Assembly: GCA_041389495.1 (NCBI GenBank)
Contig: JAWKRT010000001.1
Coordinates: 372,001 to 436,000, forward strand
Length of the DNA stretch: 64,000 nt
DNA from: Myxococcota bacterium
GTDB lineage: Bacteria; Myxococcota_A; UBA9160; UBA4427
Direction of reading: 5' to 3'
Shown here: positions 37,471-46,780 of the stretch, in pieces
Numbering within the stretch: the stretch's first letter is position 1
Layout of the letters: each line of letters opens with the position of its first letter
Notes under the pieces: model-generated
What the model was told of the DNA's origin: nothing
Databases searched by the model: none
What the model saw: the letters and a program-made list of their open reading frames with translations, nothing else
Program-made: the position numbers and the translations under genes

Positions 37471-39217
37471 TTCGACGCGGTCTTCGCTCCCGGCGGCGAG
37501 TACCAGATGGGCGACGACCAGGCGCGCTCCTGGATCGTCTCGGGGTAGCCCTTCGTCGGCGGGAGGCCCGCTTCCTTCGCGAGCAGCGTCGACCAGCGCG
37601 GCGTCGGGAGCTCGACGACGCGCACGTAGTAGAGCGCGGGCCGGGCGGCGTCGAAGCCCGGGTCCTGCCACACGACCTCGAGGCTCGGCGCGCCGTCCTT
37701 CGCGACCTTCGCGTCGTAGACCTGCTCGGCCGGACCGTCCTCGCCGAGCCACACCTTCACGACCTGGACGCGCTCGAGCTTCGCGCCGCGCGGGTCCTGC
37801 AGCGCGAGCACGGCGATGCGCGGAGCGGCGCCGTCCTCCGCGCTCCGCGCGGGCAGCGTGGCGCCCATCGGCACGCCGCCCGCCTGCGCCGCCTCGCGCC
37901 AGCCCGGCTTCTGCACGAGATCGGCGGGATAGTCCCAGCCGCCGAAGACGCGCAGCGCGATGCGCGTGCCCGAGGTGGCGAACGTCTCCTTGCGGCGGAG
38001 CGCGTCGTAGAGCGCTTCGCGCGTGTTCTCGGGAGCCCAGATGCCGGCGAGCCCGCCGCTTCCCGTCGCGATCAGCGGGATGACGGGGTTCGGGTCCTCC
38101 GTCTGCGCGAGCAGCACCTTCACCGCCTCGACGGGCAGCTCGCCCATCATCCCCGGCCCGCGGTACGTCGACTCGCGCGTGTCGGCGAGGCCCGTGTGCA
38201 GGTCGGTCGCGCCGACGACGCCGAACGCGAACGGGTTCTCGCCGGTCGCCTTCGCGATCGCGAGCCCGCGGCCCCACGCCTCGCGGAAATAGCTTCCGCT
38301 CGGCTCGCCCCGCCGCATGCCGCCCGTCGCGCCCATCAGCGACTCGAAGATCTCGAAGCTCGCGAGCTCGTCGGGCGGAGAGGAGGGTGCGTCTCGGACT
38401 GGCCCTTGCTCTGGTAGATCTCGCCGATCGGCTCGTTCGCCGCGCGGCGCCTCGCATAACGAGCGTCGATCGGCTTGCCGTCCGAGTCGCGGGGCGCGTA
38501 CATGAGGCCGTTGCTGACGTCGGCGTTGTGCGGGATGGCGAGCGCCTCGATGCCGCGCGCGCGGTTCTCCTCGAGCCACGTCCAGAGGTCCTCGGGGCGC
38601 AGCGAGTCGATCGAGCTGAAGGGCAGGGGCGCCTCGTTGCCGCGGAAGATCACGTTGCGGTGGAGGTTCTGGCCGTCGGGCGTCGCGCTCCACTCGTAGG
38701 CGAGGAAGGTCGTGAACACGCCGGGCTGGTAGTAGCGGTCGACCGCCTGCTTCTCCGCCTTCCACGCACCCGCGATGATGGGCTTCACGTCGACGCCCGG
38801 GATCGGATCGCTCGACTTGAAGAGGCGCTCGACCTGCGAGATCGGCGCGTGCTTGCCGGCGCGGAGCGTGCGGCTCATCTCGGTCGCGGCGAGCGGCCCC
38901 TCGTCGTCGTACAGCGCGCGGCCGACGCCCATCTGCTCGGCGTGGTCGGTGACGGCGATGAAGTCGAGCGGCTCGTCGCGCCGGAGCATCTGCCCGGCGT
39001 ACTCGACGGCCTCGCCGCGCGCGAAGCGGTAGGCGTCGTCGAGCCCGGTGCGCGCGCCGCTCAGGAAGACGGCGTCCGTCGAGTAGGACGTGTGGAGGTG
39101 GAGATCGCCGTAGTAGACGTTGAGATCGCCGTCGCCGGCCGCGGCCGGCCCGGCGAGGGCGAGTGCGGACGCGACGGCGGCGAGCCGCGCGAGCACGCGC
39201 GTGCGGTGCGAGGTCAT
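37467..39217 (-). pseudogene. DUF3604 protein (secreted, PHP-like), one frameshift
   Basis: Signal peptide (MTSHRTRVLARLAAVASALALAGPAAA), then LNVYYGDLHLHTSYSTDA and VTDHAEQMG, the PHP-like metal motifs of DUF3604, and FLAYEWSATPDGQNLHRNVIFRG. Near 38388-38400 the frame changes after IYQSKGQSET and resumes with PSSPPDELASFEIFESLMGATGG through to the natural C-terminus IWYSPPGAKTASN. Repaired length is about 580 residues, usual for the family. The role of DUF3604 is unknown; predicted periplasmic metal-dependent hydrolase. The last codons overlap the convergent esterase end. Confidence 0.78.
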
Positions 39218-39281
39218 CGGAGGGTCCTCCAGGGATCTCGGATCTCGGGGATGCGAGTGCGATCCGCGCGCAGCGCGCGCG

Positions 39282-39794
39282 TCACGGCGCGGTGCCGGCG
39301 CCGTAGATCTCGGCGAGCAGCAGGAGCTCCGGGTCGTCGAGCGCCCGCTCGCGGCTCAGGAAGCCGAGCAGGCTCGAGAGGAAGACCGACGCCACGCTCT
39401 TGGCGCCGACGTCGCGGCGGATCACGCCCCGCTCCTGCGCGGCGGCGACGAGCCGCGCGATGCCCTCGATGTGCGGGTGCCCGTCGGGCATCGGCGGCTG
39501 CGCGGCCGCGACCTGCCAGATCTCCTGGCGCAGCTCGGGCGCGTCGCTCGGCTCGAGGTAGTGGGCCTCGATCAGGGCCCGGAAGAAGTCGCGGGCGGTC
39601 GCGATCGACTCGGTCGGGAGGTCCGCGAGGCGCCGGCGCACGCGCTCGGCCAGCCGCCGCGACGCCTCGAGCAGCACGGCCTGCTTGTTCTCGAAGTGCG
39701 TGTAGAACGTTCCGTAGGCCACGCCGGCCACGCGCGTGATGTCGCCGACCTGCGCGGGCCCGACGCCCACCCGGACGAACTCGTCGAGCGCCAC
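39282..39794 (-). CDS. TetR-family regulator (true start probably upstream, behind a C-run frame change)
   Basis: 170 residues read from GTG 39794: IT...VAGVAYGTFYTHFENKQAVLLEA is the TetR HTH, followed by a ligand domain. TetR proteins normally have about 15-20 more residues here, and the same frame continues upstream as EKPATPRERRRLRTRERLYE without a start codon. An ATG at about 39870 would serve if the CCCCC run just after it had one more C, giving MLTAPLEKPATPRE. So the N-terminus is probably hidden by a one-base error or mutation. A palindrome lies 20 bp beyond. Confidence 0.82.
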   Translation of the reverse strand: MALDEFVRVGVGPAQVGDITRVAGVAYGTFYTHFENKQAVLLEASRRLAERVRRRLADLPTESIATARDFFRALIEAHYLEPSDAPELRQEIWQVAAAQPPMPDGHPHIEGIARLVAAAQERGVIRRDVGAKSVASVFLSSLLGFLSRERALDDPELLLLAEIYGAGTAP

Positions 39795-39889
39795 CTCGTA
39801 GAGGCGCTCGCGCGTCCGCAGCCGGCGGCGCTCCCGCGGCGTCGCGGGCTTCTCGAGGGGGCCGTGAGCATGGGCCGGCGCAGGCTAGG

Positions 39890-39901
39890 TGATAATTATC
39901 A
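39890..39901. promoter_or_regulatory. perfect AT-rich palindrome, likely TetR operator
   Basis: TGATAATTATCA is a perfect 12-bp palindrome in GC-rich DNA, directly upstream of the TetR gene. It could be its own operator and/or contain a -10 element (TATAAT-like TAATTATC). Confidence 0.5.
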
Positions 39902-40251
39902 GTGACGCCAATCGCGGTCGGCGTGCGGTGCGGGCCGCTTCCTGCGAACGCGATCGCAAGCTGTGCCCGCGCGCCCTCTCCCCGGCGCGCTCGGCCCGCC
40001 GTCCCGAGTCTCCCCGAGCCGACGCCGCGGCCCATGCCCGGAACTGGTCATGACAAAACTCATTGACAGATATCATGCACTCGGAGAGGGTGGTGGGCAC
40101 GACCCGCTCGCGAGGCCACCGTGCCCGGCTCGCGCGCGCTCGCGGAAGGTGTCCTCCGGCGGCCTGCGCCCGCCCGGCGGCCCACCTCCGAGGCAACGAA
40201 GTCGGGCACCGTACGCATCGCATCGCTCCACCTCGAAAGGAGACCTCCGTC
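39902..40251. other. intergenic stretch with an AT-rich promoter-like island
   Basis: No gene seen. An AT-rich island at 40047-40080 (gtcatgacaaaactcattgac...) contains a TTGACA hexamer at 40063-40068 and repeated TGACA; this is the best promoter candidate for the surface protein gene starting at 40252. AAAGGAG at 40236-40242 is that gene's ribosome site. Confidence 0.4.
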
Positions 40252-40992
40252 ATGGGGCTTCGACATCTCACGCTCACGATCGCGTTCGTCGCCGCTGCCG
40301 CTCTCGCCCTTCCCGCCTCCGCCGTCATCAAGGTCTACGACGCGACTCCGCCGCACGGCACGCCGGGCGACGAGCTCGCCTACGCGGTGACGCTGTGCCC
40401 GACCATCCGCGTGAACCCGGGCCAGCAGCAGGGCAGCTTCACGCTGAACGACAACGGCGGTGGAACCGTCACGATCGCGGACTGGAACCAGCAGCGCGTC
40501 GTGCTGACCAACATCTCGACTGCGCAGCTCACGCCCGTGTTCGGCCCCGGCTCGTTCGTGTTCGTCGACTCCAAGAACACGCTCAAGACGACACTCGGCC
40601 AGACGGCGTCCGGCAGCACGGCGGCCGGCGGGAGCGTCGACTGGGGCGTGCTCGGCGGCTGGACGAGCACCGGCCTCGCGTTCTGCATCGCGAGCCCGCA
40701 GACGATCTGCACGTCGGGCGCGCAGATCCCGCACGGCCAGACCGTTCCCGTGCCGCCGATCAACTCGCCGACGTACGACCTCGGCACCTGGACGTTCGAC
40801 TCGAACGGGAACTTCCAGGCCGCATCGGCCTACATCTGGGGCACGTTCAACGGCGGCGTCTCGAACACCCAGTCGCTGCTGCGCGGCTCGTTCGTGGGCG
40901 GCGGCGTTCCCGCGATTCCCCTCTTCGGTGTCGGCGCCCTCGCCGTCGGGCTCGCGGTCACTGGCGCGCGCTCCGCGCTGCGCAGGAAGTAA
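40252..40992 (+). CDS. secreted protein with PEP-CTERM-like C-terminal sorting signal
   Basis: 246 residues. Signal peptide (MGLRHLTLTIAFVAAAALALPASA), a beta-rich Gly/Thr/Ser/Asn domain with four Cys, and a C-terminal tripartite end: VPAIP, hydrophobic LFGVGALAVGLAVTG, then basic RSALRRK. This resembles PEP-CTERM/VPxxP exosortase or archaeosortase-like signals. Two other proteins in the window (45.2 and 50.1 kb) end in the same way. Function unknown; an exported surface or extracellular matrix protein is likely. A strong hairpin terminator follows at 41020. Confidence 0.75.
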   Translation: MGLRHLTLTIAFVAAAALALPASAVIKVYDATPPHGTPGDELAYAVTLCPTIRVNPGQQQGSFTLNDNGGGTVTIADWNQQRVVLTNISTAQLTPVFGPGSFVFVDSKNTLKTTLGQTASGSTAAGGSVDWGVLGGWTSTGLAFCIASPQTICTSGAQIPHGQTVPVPPINSPTYDLGTWTFDSNGNFQAASAYIWGTFNGGVSNTQSLLRGSFVGGGVPAIPLFGVGALAVGLAVTGARSALRRK

Positions 40993-41019
40993 CGCGCGAG
41001 CGAATCGGGCACCGCACCC

Positions 41020-41049
41020 GGGGCCGCTCGGCGAAGGCCGAGCGGCCCC
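41020..41049. terminator. strong hairpin terminator, probably bidirectional
   Basis: GGGGCCGCTCGGC (41020-41032) pairs perfectly with GCCGAGCGGCCCC (41037-41049) around a GAAG loop, followed by TTCTCGTT. It lies between the convergent ends of the surface protein gene (40992) and the citrate-synthase-like gene (41099). Confidence 0.85.
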
Positions 41050-41098
41050 TTCTCGTTCGCGCTCCCGACGTCGCCTGCGCGCGGCGCGCGCGCGCTCG

Positions 41099-42236
41099 TC
41101 AGGCCGCCTCGGCGGGCACGCTCCCGACGTAGCGCACGTCCGGGCGGATCAGGCGGCCGCGCTCGCGCTCCTCGTCGACGTGCGCGAGCCAGCCCGCGAC
41201 GCGCGCCGCGGCGAAGACCGCCGTGAACGCGTCGCGCGGGAAGCCGAGCGCGTCGAGCAGCACGGCCGTGTAGAACTCGACGTTCGCGTCGAGCCCGCGC
41301 GCCGGGTAGCGCTCGCGCAGCACGCGCACGGCGACGCGCTCGACGGCGCGCGCGAGCGCGAGGTAGCGGCCGCCGCCCTCGCTCGCCTCGAGCGCGGCGA
41401 TCGCGCGCTCGAGCACCGCCGCGCGCGGGTCGCGCACGCGGTACACGCGATGGCCGAGCCCCATGATGCGCCGCCCCGCGTCGAGCTCCGCGCGCAGCCA
41501 CGCCTCCGCGGCGCCGGGCTCGCCGATGGCGTCCAGCATGTCGAGCACGGGCCCCGGCGCGCCGCCGTGCAGCGGGCCCTTGAGCGCGCCGAGCGCGGCG
41601 ACGACCGCCGACACGGCGTCCGAGCCCGTCGATGCGACGACGCGCGCGGCGAACGTCGACGCGTTCATGCCGTGCTCGGCGACCGTCACGAGATAGGCGT
41701 CGAGCGCGGCGGCGCTCGCCGCGCTCGGCGCGCGGCCGTGCGCGCAGCGGAGCAGGTCGGCCGCGTGGCCGAGCGACGGGTCGGGTGCGACGGGCGCGCC
41801 GCGCGCGCAGGCGCACCCACGCGGCCGCGAAGACGCCGACCGCGGCCGTGATCGCGACGCGCAGCGACGCGTCGCTCTCGCCGCGCTCCGCGCGCAGCCA
41901 GGCGGTGGCGCCGCGCAGCGCCTCCATCGCGTCGTCGGTCGCGAGCGCGCGCTCGACCTCCGGGAGTCGCGCGAACGCGCGCGCGCGCGCCGCGCCGAGC
42001 TCGCGGCAGAGCGCCTCGCGGGCCGCGGCGTCGGGCAGCGCGCCCGTCCACAGCAGCGCCGCCGCGTCCTCGAACGAGAGCGCGCCCGCGAGCGCCTCGA
42101 CGTCGTGGCCGCGCACGACGAGGCGCCCGCGCTCGCCGTCGACGAGCGAGAGCCGCGTCTCGGCGACGACGACGCCGTCGAGGCCGGGGCGGACGGGGGC
42201 AGGGGCGGAGCGGGCGGTCGGGGCGAAGTCGGTCAT
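41099..42236 (-). pseudogene. citrate/2-methylcitrate synthase-like protein, one frameshift
   Basis: The N-terminal part (DGVVVAETRLSLVDGERGRLVVRGHDVEALAG, ALLWTGALPD) is in one frame. The C-terminal part, from GAPVAPDPSLGHAADLL through VAEHGMNASTFAARVV, LHGGAPGPVLDML, IMGLGHRVYRVRDPRA, VEFYTAVLLDALGF and LIRPDVRYVGS, is in another. The break lies in the CG-dinucleotide run at about 41797-41810. All citrate-synthase residues expected in the C-terminal part (AEHGMNAS, GLGHRVY with catalytic His, the later FYT) are there. Repaired length is about 380 residues. It is divergent from an HTH-citrate synthase. Confidence 0.82.
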
Positions 42237-42316
42237 CGGTCGTCTCCTCGGCGGCGTCGGGTCGCCGCGGCTTGCGCGCGCGCCGGAGATTCGGTCGAAT
42301 CGGAGCGTTCGTAAAT

Positions 42317-42333
42317 CTTGATCAAGTAATCAA
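42317..42333. promoter_or_regulatory. nested inverted repeats in the AT-rich gap between the two citrate-synthase-like genes
   Basis: CTTGATCAAG (42317-42326) is a perfect palindrome. Overlapping it, TTGAT-N6-ATCAA (42318-42333) forms a second dyad. It is the only AT-rich segment of the 240-bp divergent promoter region, so it is a good candidate site for a regulator, possibly the HTH domain of the adjacent fusion protein. Confidence 0.45.
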
Positions 42334-42375
42334 TGTGAGCGTCGGCTCCGGCGCAGGCGCGCCCTGCGCGCGCAG

Positions 42376-42447
42376 CGCGCGCCCCGGCGGAAGCGCGCGG
42401 CGCGCGCCCCGGCGAAGCGCGCGGCGCGCGCCCCGGCGGAGGCGCGG
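42376..42447. repeat. three tandem copies of a 23-25 bp GC-rich unit
   Basis: Unit CGCGCGCCCCGGCG followed by (GA)AGCGCGCGG, at 42376-42400, 42401-42424 and 42425-42447. It lies between the divergent promoter and the start of the HTH-citrate-synthase gene; the copies differ by one-base indels. Confidence 0.8.
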
Positions 42448-42477
42448 CGCGCCCGGACGCGGCGCGGAGGAGGCGGA

Positions 42478-43776
42478 ATGGCGGCGCGATCCAGCGCGCG
42501 GGACGAGCTCACGGCGGCGCAGGCCGCGAAGCTGCTCGGGGTGAAGGTCGCGACGCTCTACGCGTACGTGAGCCGCGGCCTGCTGCGCTCCGTCGCGCAC
42601 GACGGCGCGCACCGCGAGCGGCGCTACCTGCGCAGCGACGTCGAGGGCCTGCGCGCGCGTCAGCGGGGCGCGTCCGCGGCGCGCGCGCTCGCGTGGGGCG
42701 AGCCCGTGCTCGACTCGGCGATCACGGCGATGACGCCGCGCGGGCCCGCCTATCGAGGCCACGTCGCCGTCGACCTCGCCGCGCGCGGCGTCGCGTTCGA
42801 GGCCGCGAGCGAGCTGCTGTGGACGGGCGCGTTGCCCGCGGGCCCGGTGCGCTGGGCCGTGCCGGACGACGCGCCCGACTTCCGCGCGCTCGCGCGCCTC
42901 CTCCCGCGCGACGCGAGCCGCACGAGCGCCGCGATCGCCGTCGTCGCGCTCGCCGCCGCGAGCGATCGCCACCGCCACGACCGGCGCGGCGACGCCGTGC
43001 TCGCGCGCGCACGCCGCCTCGCGCGGCTGCTCGCGTGCGCGCTCGCGCTGCCCGCGCACCGGATCGCGCCCGCGCCGCGTGGGCGGCGCGCGGCATCGCC
43101 CGCGCCGTGCTCGTCGCGTGCGGCCGGCGCCCGACGGCGCGCACGGTCGCGGCCGTGGATCGCTGGCTCGTGCTCGCCGCCGACCACGAGCTCAACGCGT
43201 CGACCTTCGCGGCGCGCGTCGCGGCGTCGACGCGCGCCGATCCGTACGCGTCGGTGCTCGCCGGGCTCGCGGCGTTCTCGGGCGCGTGGCACGGCTCGGC
43301 GTCCGACGGCGTCGAGGCCGTCGTCGCGAGATGGCGCGCCCGTCCGAGGCCGCGCGCGTCGTGCGCGAGCGCACGCGGCGCGACGAGCGCATCCCCGGCT
43401 TCGGGCACGGCTACTACGGCGCCGCGGCCGACCCGCGCGCGCTCGTGCTGCTCGCGGACGCCATCGCCCTCGCGCCGCGCGCGAACGAGGTGCGCTGCGT
43501 GCGCGCGCTCGTCGACGCGATGGACGAGGCGGGCCTCCCGAAGCCGAACCTCGACGCGACGATGGTCGCGCTGCGCGCCGCGCTCGGGCTCCCCGTCGGC
43601 GCCGCGGCCGGTGTCTTCGCGGTCGCGCGCAGCGCGGGCTGGACGGCGCACGTGCTCGAGCAGTACGCGACCGACCGGCTGCTGCGCCGCGCGCGCGCTA
43701 CGTCGGCGAGGCGCCGGAGGGCACGGGCTTCGTCGTGGGGCCGGCCGTGAGCGAGACGCGCGACGCGAGCGCGTGA
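42478..43776 (+). pseudogene. citrate synthase-like protein with N-terminal HTH domain, three frame changes
   Basis: An N-terminal MerR/excisionase-like HTH (LTAAQAAKLLGVKVATLYAYVSRGLL) is fused to a citrate-synthase domain (ITAMTPRGPAYRGHVAVDLAARG). The frame shifts near 43066-43080 (resuming WAARGIARAVLVACGRR, AADHELNASTFAARVAAST, AFSGAWHGSASDG), near 43325-43340 (resuming RPSEAARVVRERTRRDERIPGFGHGYYG) and near 43685-43700 (resuming RARYVGEAPEGTGFVVGP). The breaks lie in GC-rich, partly alternating CG sequence. Repaired, it is a known architecture of about 430 residues that often pairs with a plain citrate synthase, as here. Confidence 0.8.
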
Positions 43777-43851
43777 AAGCGCGCGCACACGCGGCCGCGC
43801 CGGTGCAGACTGCGCGCACGAAGACCACTCTCGCACTCCGACGGAGCCCGC

Positions 43852-44904
43852 ATGCCGCGCGACACCGCCTTCCCCGAGCTCGACTGCTACATCCTGCCCG
43901 GCCACACGCAGACGCCGGCCGACGCGATCGCCGAGGCGCGCGCCGCCGAGGCCGCGGGGCTCGGGCGCGTGTGGCTCTCCGAACGCTTCGACGTGAAGGA
44001 GGCCGGCGCCGTCTGCGGCGCAGCGCTCGCCGTCACCGAGCGCATCCGCGTCGCGACCGCCGCGACCAACCTCCACACGCGTCACCCGCTCCTGCTCGCG
44101 ACGCTCGGCAGCACGCTGCACCACCTGTCGGGCGGCCGCTTCGAGCTCGGGCTCGCGCGCGGCGTCGGTGTGCGCGACCAGATGATGGGCCTCGAGCACG
44201 TCTCGAACGCGAAGCTCGCCGACGGCGTGCGCATCCTTCGCGCGCTCTGGAAGGGCGAGAAGGTCGCCGGCTACGACGGCGCGCTCGGCCGGCTTCCCTA
44301 TCTGTCGATGGGCGACTGGATGGACGCCTCGATCCCCGTCCACTTCGTCGGGTTCGGCCCGCGCAGCCTGCGCATGGCGGGCGCGCACTTCGATGGCGTC
44401 CACCTCCACACGTTCATCACGCACGCGGGCCTGCGCCGCGCGAGGGCACTCGTCCAGGAGGGCGCGGAGGCCGCGGGCCGCGACCCCGACGCCGTGAAGA
44501 TCACGACCGTCTGCGCCACCGCCGTCGACCCGAGTCGCGAGGCCTTCCTGCGCAAGTTCGTCGCGCGCATGGCCACCTACATGCAGGCGCCCGGCTATGC
44601 CGAGCACCTCGTCGCGCTCAACGGCTGGGATCCGGAGGTGCTCGCCGCCTTCCGCGCCTCCGACGCCGTGCGCGCCGTGCCCGGCGGCATCGACAGCGTC
44701 GCGACGCTCGAGCAGCTCGAGGCCATCGCACCGCTCATCCCGTCCGAGTGGCTCCCCGCCGCCACCGGCTCACCCGAGGACTGCGCCCGCTACTGGCGCG
44801 CCGAGCTCGAGCACGGCGCCGACTCCGTCTGCATCCACGGCTCGACCGCCCGCGAGTTCGCCCCCGCGCTCGACGCCTACGCGAAGCTCCGCGACGCCGG
44901 CTGA
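43852..44904 (+). CDS. LLM-class flavin-dependent oxidoreductase (F420-type)
   Basis: 350 residues, luciferase-like TIM barrel: LPGHTQTPADAIAEARAAEAAGLGRVWLSERFDVKEA, then RIRVATAATNLHTRHPLLLATLGSTLHHLSGGRFELGLARG, a classic LLM signature. The long C-terminal part with PSEWLPAATGSPEDCARYWRAELEHGADSVCIHG resembles the TIGR03857-type F420-dependent subgroup common in actinobacteria and some other lineages. Cofactor (FMN or F420) cannot be fixed from sequence alone. ATG at 43852, single gene. Confidence 0.87.
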   Translation: MPRDTAFPELDCYILPGHTQTPADAIAEARAAEAAGLGRVWLSERFDVKEAGAVCGAALAVTERIRVATAATNLHTRHPLLLATLGSTLHHLSGGRFELGLARGVGVRDQMMGLEHVSNAKLADGVRILRALWKGEKVAGYDGALGRLPYLSMGDWMDASIPVHFVGFGPRSLRMAGAHFDGVHLHTFITHAGLRRARALVQEGAEAAGRDPDAVKITTVCATAVDPSREAFLRKFVARMATYMQAPGYAEHLVALNGWDPEVLAAFRASDAVRAVPGGIDSVATLEQLEAIAPLIPSEWLPAATGSPEDCARYWRAELEHGADSVCIHGSTAREFAPALDAYAKLRDAG

Positions 44905-44944
44905 GCCCCGCGCCACACCCCATTCTTTGTGCATCCCGGCGCAC

Positions 44945-44971
44945 TTGACGCCCGTCGCCGTGCGCTAGACT
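44945..44971 (+). promoter_or_regulatory. sigma-70-like promoter candidate upstream of tRNA-Arg
   Basis: TTGACG (44945-44950), a 15-bp spacer and TAGACT (44966-44971). It sits about 80 bp before the mature tRNA-Arg 5' end. The hexamers are good but the spacer is short. Confidence 0.4.
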
Positions 44972-45049
44972 GCGCGCCCCGCGGAGGCCCGGCGTCGCCC
45001 GACGCCCGGAACCTCCACCGAGGCCCGCCCACGGGCCTCCAGGGCATGG

Positions 45050-45126
45050 GCGCCCGTAGCTCAGATGGATAGAGCATCAGCTTGCGGAGCTGAGGGTCGC
45101 ACGTTCGAGTCGTGCCGGGCGCGCCA
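45050..45126 (+). tRNA. tRNA-Arg(GCG)
   Basis: GCGCCCG pairs with CGGGCGC (45116-45122), then G and encoded CCA. The anticodon stem TCAGC/GCTGA encloses the loop TTGCGGA, giving anticodon GCG at 45084-45086. The body closely resembles bacterial tRNA-Arg(CCG). Most bacteria read CGC/CGU with an ACG (inosine) anticodon instead; see findings. Confidence 0.92.
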
Positions 45127-45219
45127 CGCATCTCCTGCTGGTCCGAGTCTCGAACGCACGTCGTCCGCGCGAAGCCGAGCTTCGACGTGCCGGCCCGTCG
45201 AGCCGTCGCTCGCCGCTTG

Positions 45220-46536
45220 CTAGGCGGTCGCGCGGCTTCCCGGGCGTCGGCGCGAGCGCGCGCCGAGATTCCAGATGGCGACGCCTGCGATGCCGGCGAA
45301 GCCGATGAGCCAGGCGGCTGCGGTGAGGTCGGGCACGGCCGGTGCCGCGGCCGGCGCCGGAAGCACGACGATGCTGTTCGTCTGGTTGCTCGCGAGATAG
45401 AGGACGCCGCCGGAGACGGCGGCACTGTAGATCTGCGAGGCGCCGATGCTCTCCTGTGGAATCGAGGCGGACAGAAAGAGTGCGCCGGTCGCGGGGTCGC
45501 GCTCGTAGAACGCGACGTGCTCGAGGCACGAGGCCACGAGCCCGGAGCCATCGGCGAGCATCAGCAGCTCGTTCACGTGGGCGCACTGGCTCAGGTCGAC
45601 GTAGGCGGTCTGGAAGCTCAGCTGTCCGGTCGCCGGGCTGCGCGTGAAATGGGTGACCGCGTGGTCGTTCACGCTGCCGGCGTAGACGTCGAAGCCATCC
45701 GGGCTGATCGCGATCGACTCCACTCCGTTCAGTCCGTCGATGCCGCCGATCCCGTCCTCGTACTGCGCGGCGAATGCGAGCGCGCCGCCCGATTGCCGCG
45801 TCACGGCCTCGAGGTAGATGTCGTGCGCGATGTAGAGATGCGCGCCGTCCGGGCTCACCGCCACCGCGAAGCCGCGGCCGAAGGTGTCGTCGATCAGGTC
45901 GTACTGGTCGATCAACGAGATGGAGCCACCGAAGCCGCGCGCGAGTGCGACGGCGTAGCCGTTCGAGACGGTGTAGACGTGCTCGCCGTCGGGGCTCACC
46001 ACCACCTCGTTGATGGAGGTGAAGGCGCTGCAGCACGGCGGGTTCGGCACCTCGTTGACCAGCGCGAGTGCGCCGGTCGCCGGGTTGCGGCTGAACGACG
46101 CGGTCGCGAACTCGTTGTACGCGGCGACGTAGACGTTGGCGCCGTCGGGGCTCACCTGGAGATAGCGCGCGTTCCGCAGGCCGTCGGACGGGCCTCCCAC
46201 CCAGTCGTCCTTCAACGCCTGCACGAACGTGAGCAGGCCCGTGGGGCCGATGGCGAAGACCGAGACGGCGGAGTCCGTGTCCGCCGCCGCGTAGAGGTGT
46301 GCGCCGTCGGGACTGATGGCGATGTGCTTCACGCCGGCGAGGCCATCGACGCCGCCGACGCCGTCGGTGACGGTCTGCAGGACCTGCGCATGGGCCGCGC
46401 GGGACGCGAGCGCGACCGCCGCCACCAACACCGCGATGCAGCGCCGCCCGCAGCGCACACGCGCGGCGCGTTCGGCATCGGGACGCGAACGAGTGATGCC
46501 TGGGCGCCGCTCCGCCCGCAGCACGGACAGTTCCAT
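45220..46536 (-). CDS. secreted beta-propeller (lactonase/YVTN-like) protein with C-terminal sorting signal
   Basis: 438 residues. A long basic N-region and signal peptide end at AAHAQ. Then there are about seven beta-propeller blades built on VSPDGxxVYxxx units (IAISPDGAHLYAAADTDS, QVSPDGANVYVAAYNE, VVSPDGEHVYTVSNG and so on). The end is VPDLTAAAWLIGFAGIAGVAIWNLGARSRRR, again a hydrophobic plus basic sorting tail. Start ATG 46536 with GGGAGA 7 nt upstream is preferred over 46566. Probably surface-exposed; no enzymatic residues can be assigned. Confidence 0.8.
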   Translation of the reverse strand: MELSVLRAERRPGITRSRPDAERAARVRCGRRCIAVLVAAVALASRAAHAQVLQTVTDGVGGVDGLAGVKHIAISPDGAHLYAAADTDSAVSVFAIGPTGLLTFVQALKDDWVGGPSDGLRNARYLQVSPDGANVYVAAYNEFATASFSRNPATGALALVNEVPNPPCCSAFTSINEVVVSPDGEHVYTVSNGYAVALARGFGGSISLIDQYDLIDDTFGRGFAVAVSPDGAHLYIAHDIYLEAVTRQSGGALAFAAQYEDGIGGIDGLNGVESIAISPDGFDVYAGSVNDHAVTHFTRSPATGQLSFQTAYVDLSQCAHVNELLMLADGSGLVASCLEHVAFYERDPATGALFLSASIPQESIGASQIYSAAVSGGVLYLASNQTNSIVVLPAPAAAPAVPDLTAAAWLIGFAGIAGVAIWNLGARSRRRPGSRATA

Positions 46537-46780
46537 CGCGATCTCCCACGAACGCAGCAGTGCCACCGCGCTGTCACCACGCGATACCAGGACGTGCGTG
46601 ACCGGGTCGTGACCGGAGGGTGCCGGTCGGCCGCGCTGCGAGCGGAACGCGGCTCCGAGCGATGCGCCCGCTCGCGGCCTCGACGCTGTGCGAAGTGACG
46701 CTCGGAGCAGACCTCGTCGCGAGTCGCTCGCCGAGGAGGTGCCGGGGGCACGGCCCCGGCGCCCGTCGCGGCGCGCCGGG

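Noticed and set aside
42318..42333. FNR/Crp box (TTGAT...ATCAA)
   Set aside because: The spacer is six bases, not four, so it does not fit the FNR consensus; kept only as a generic dyad.
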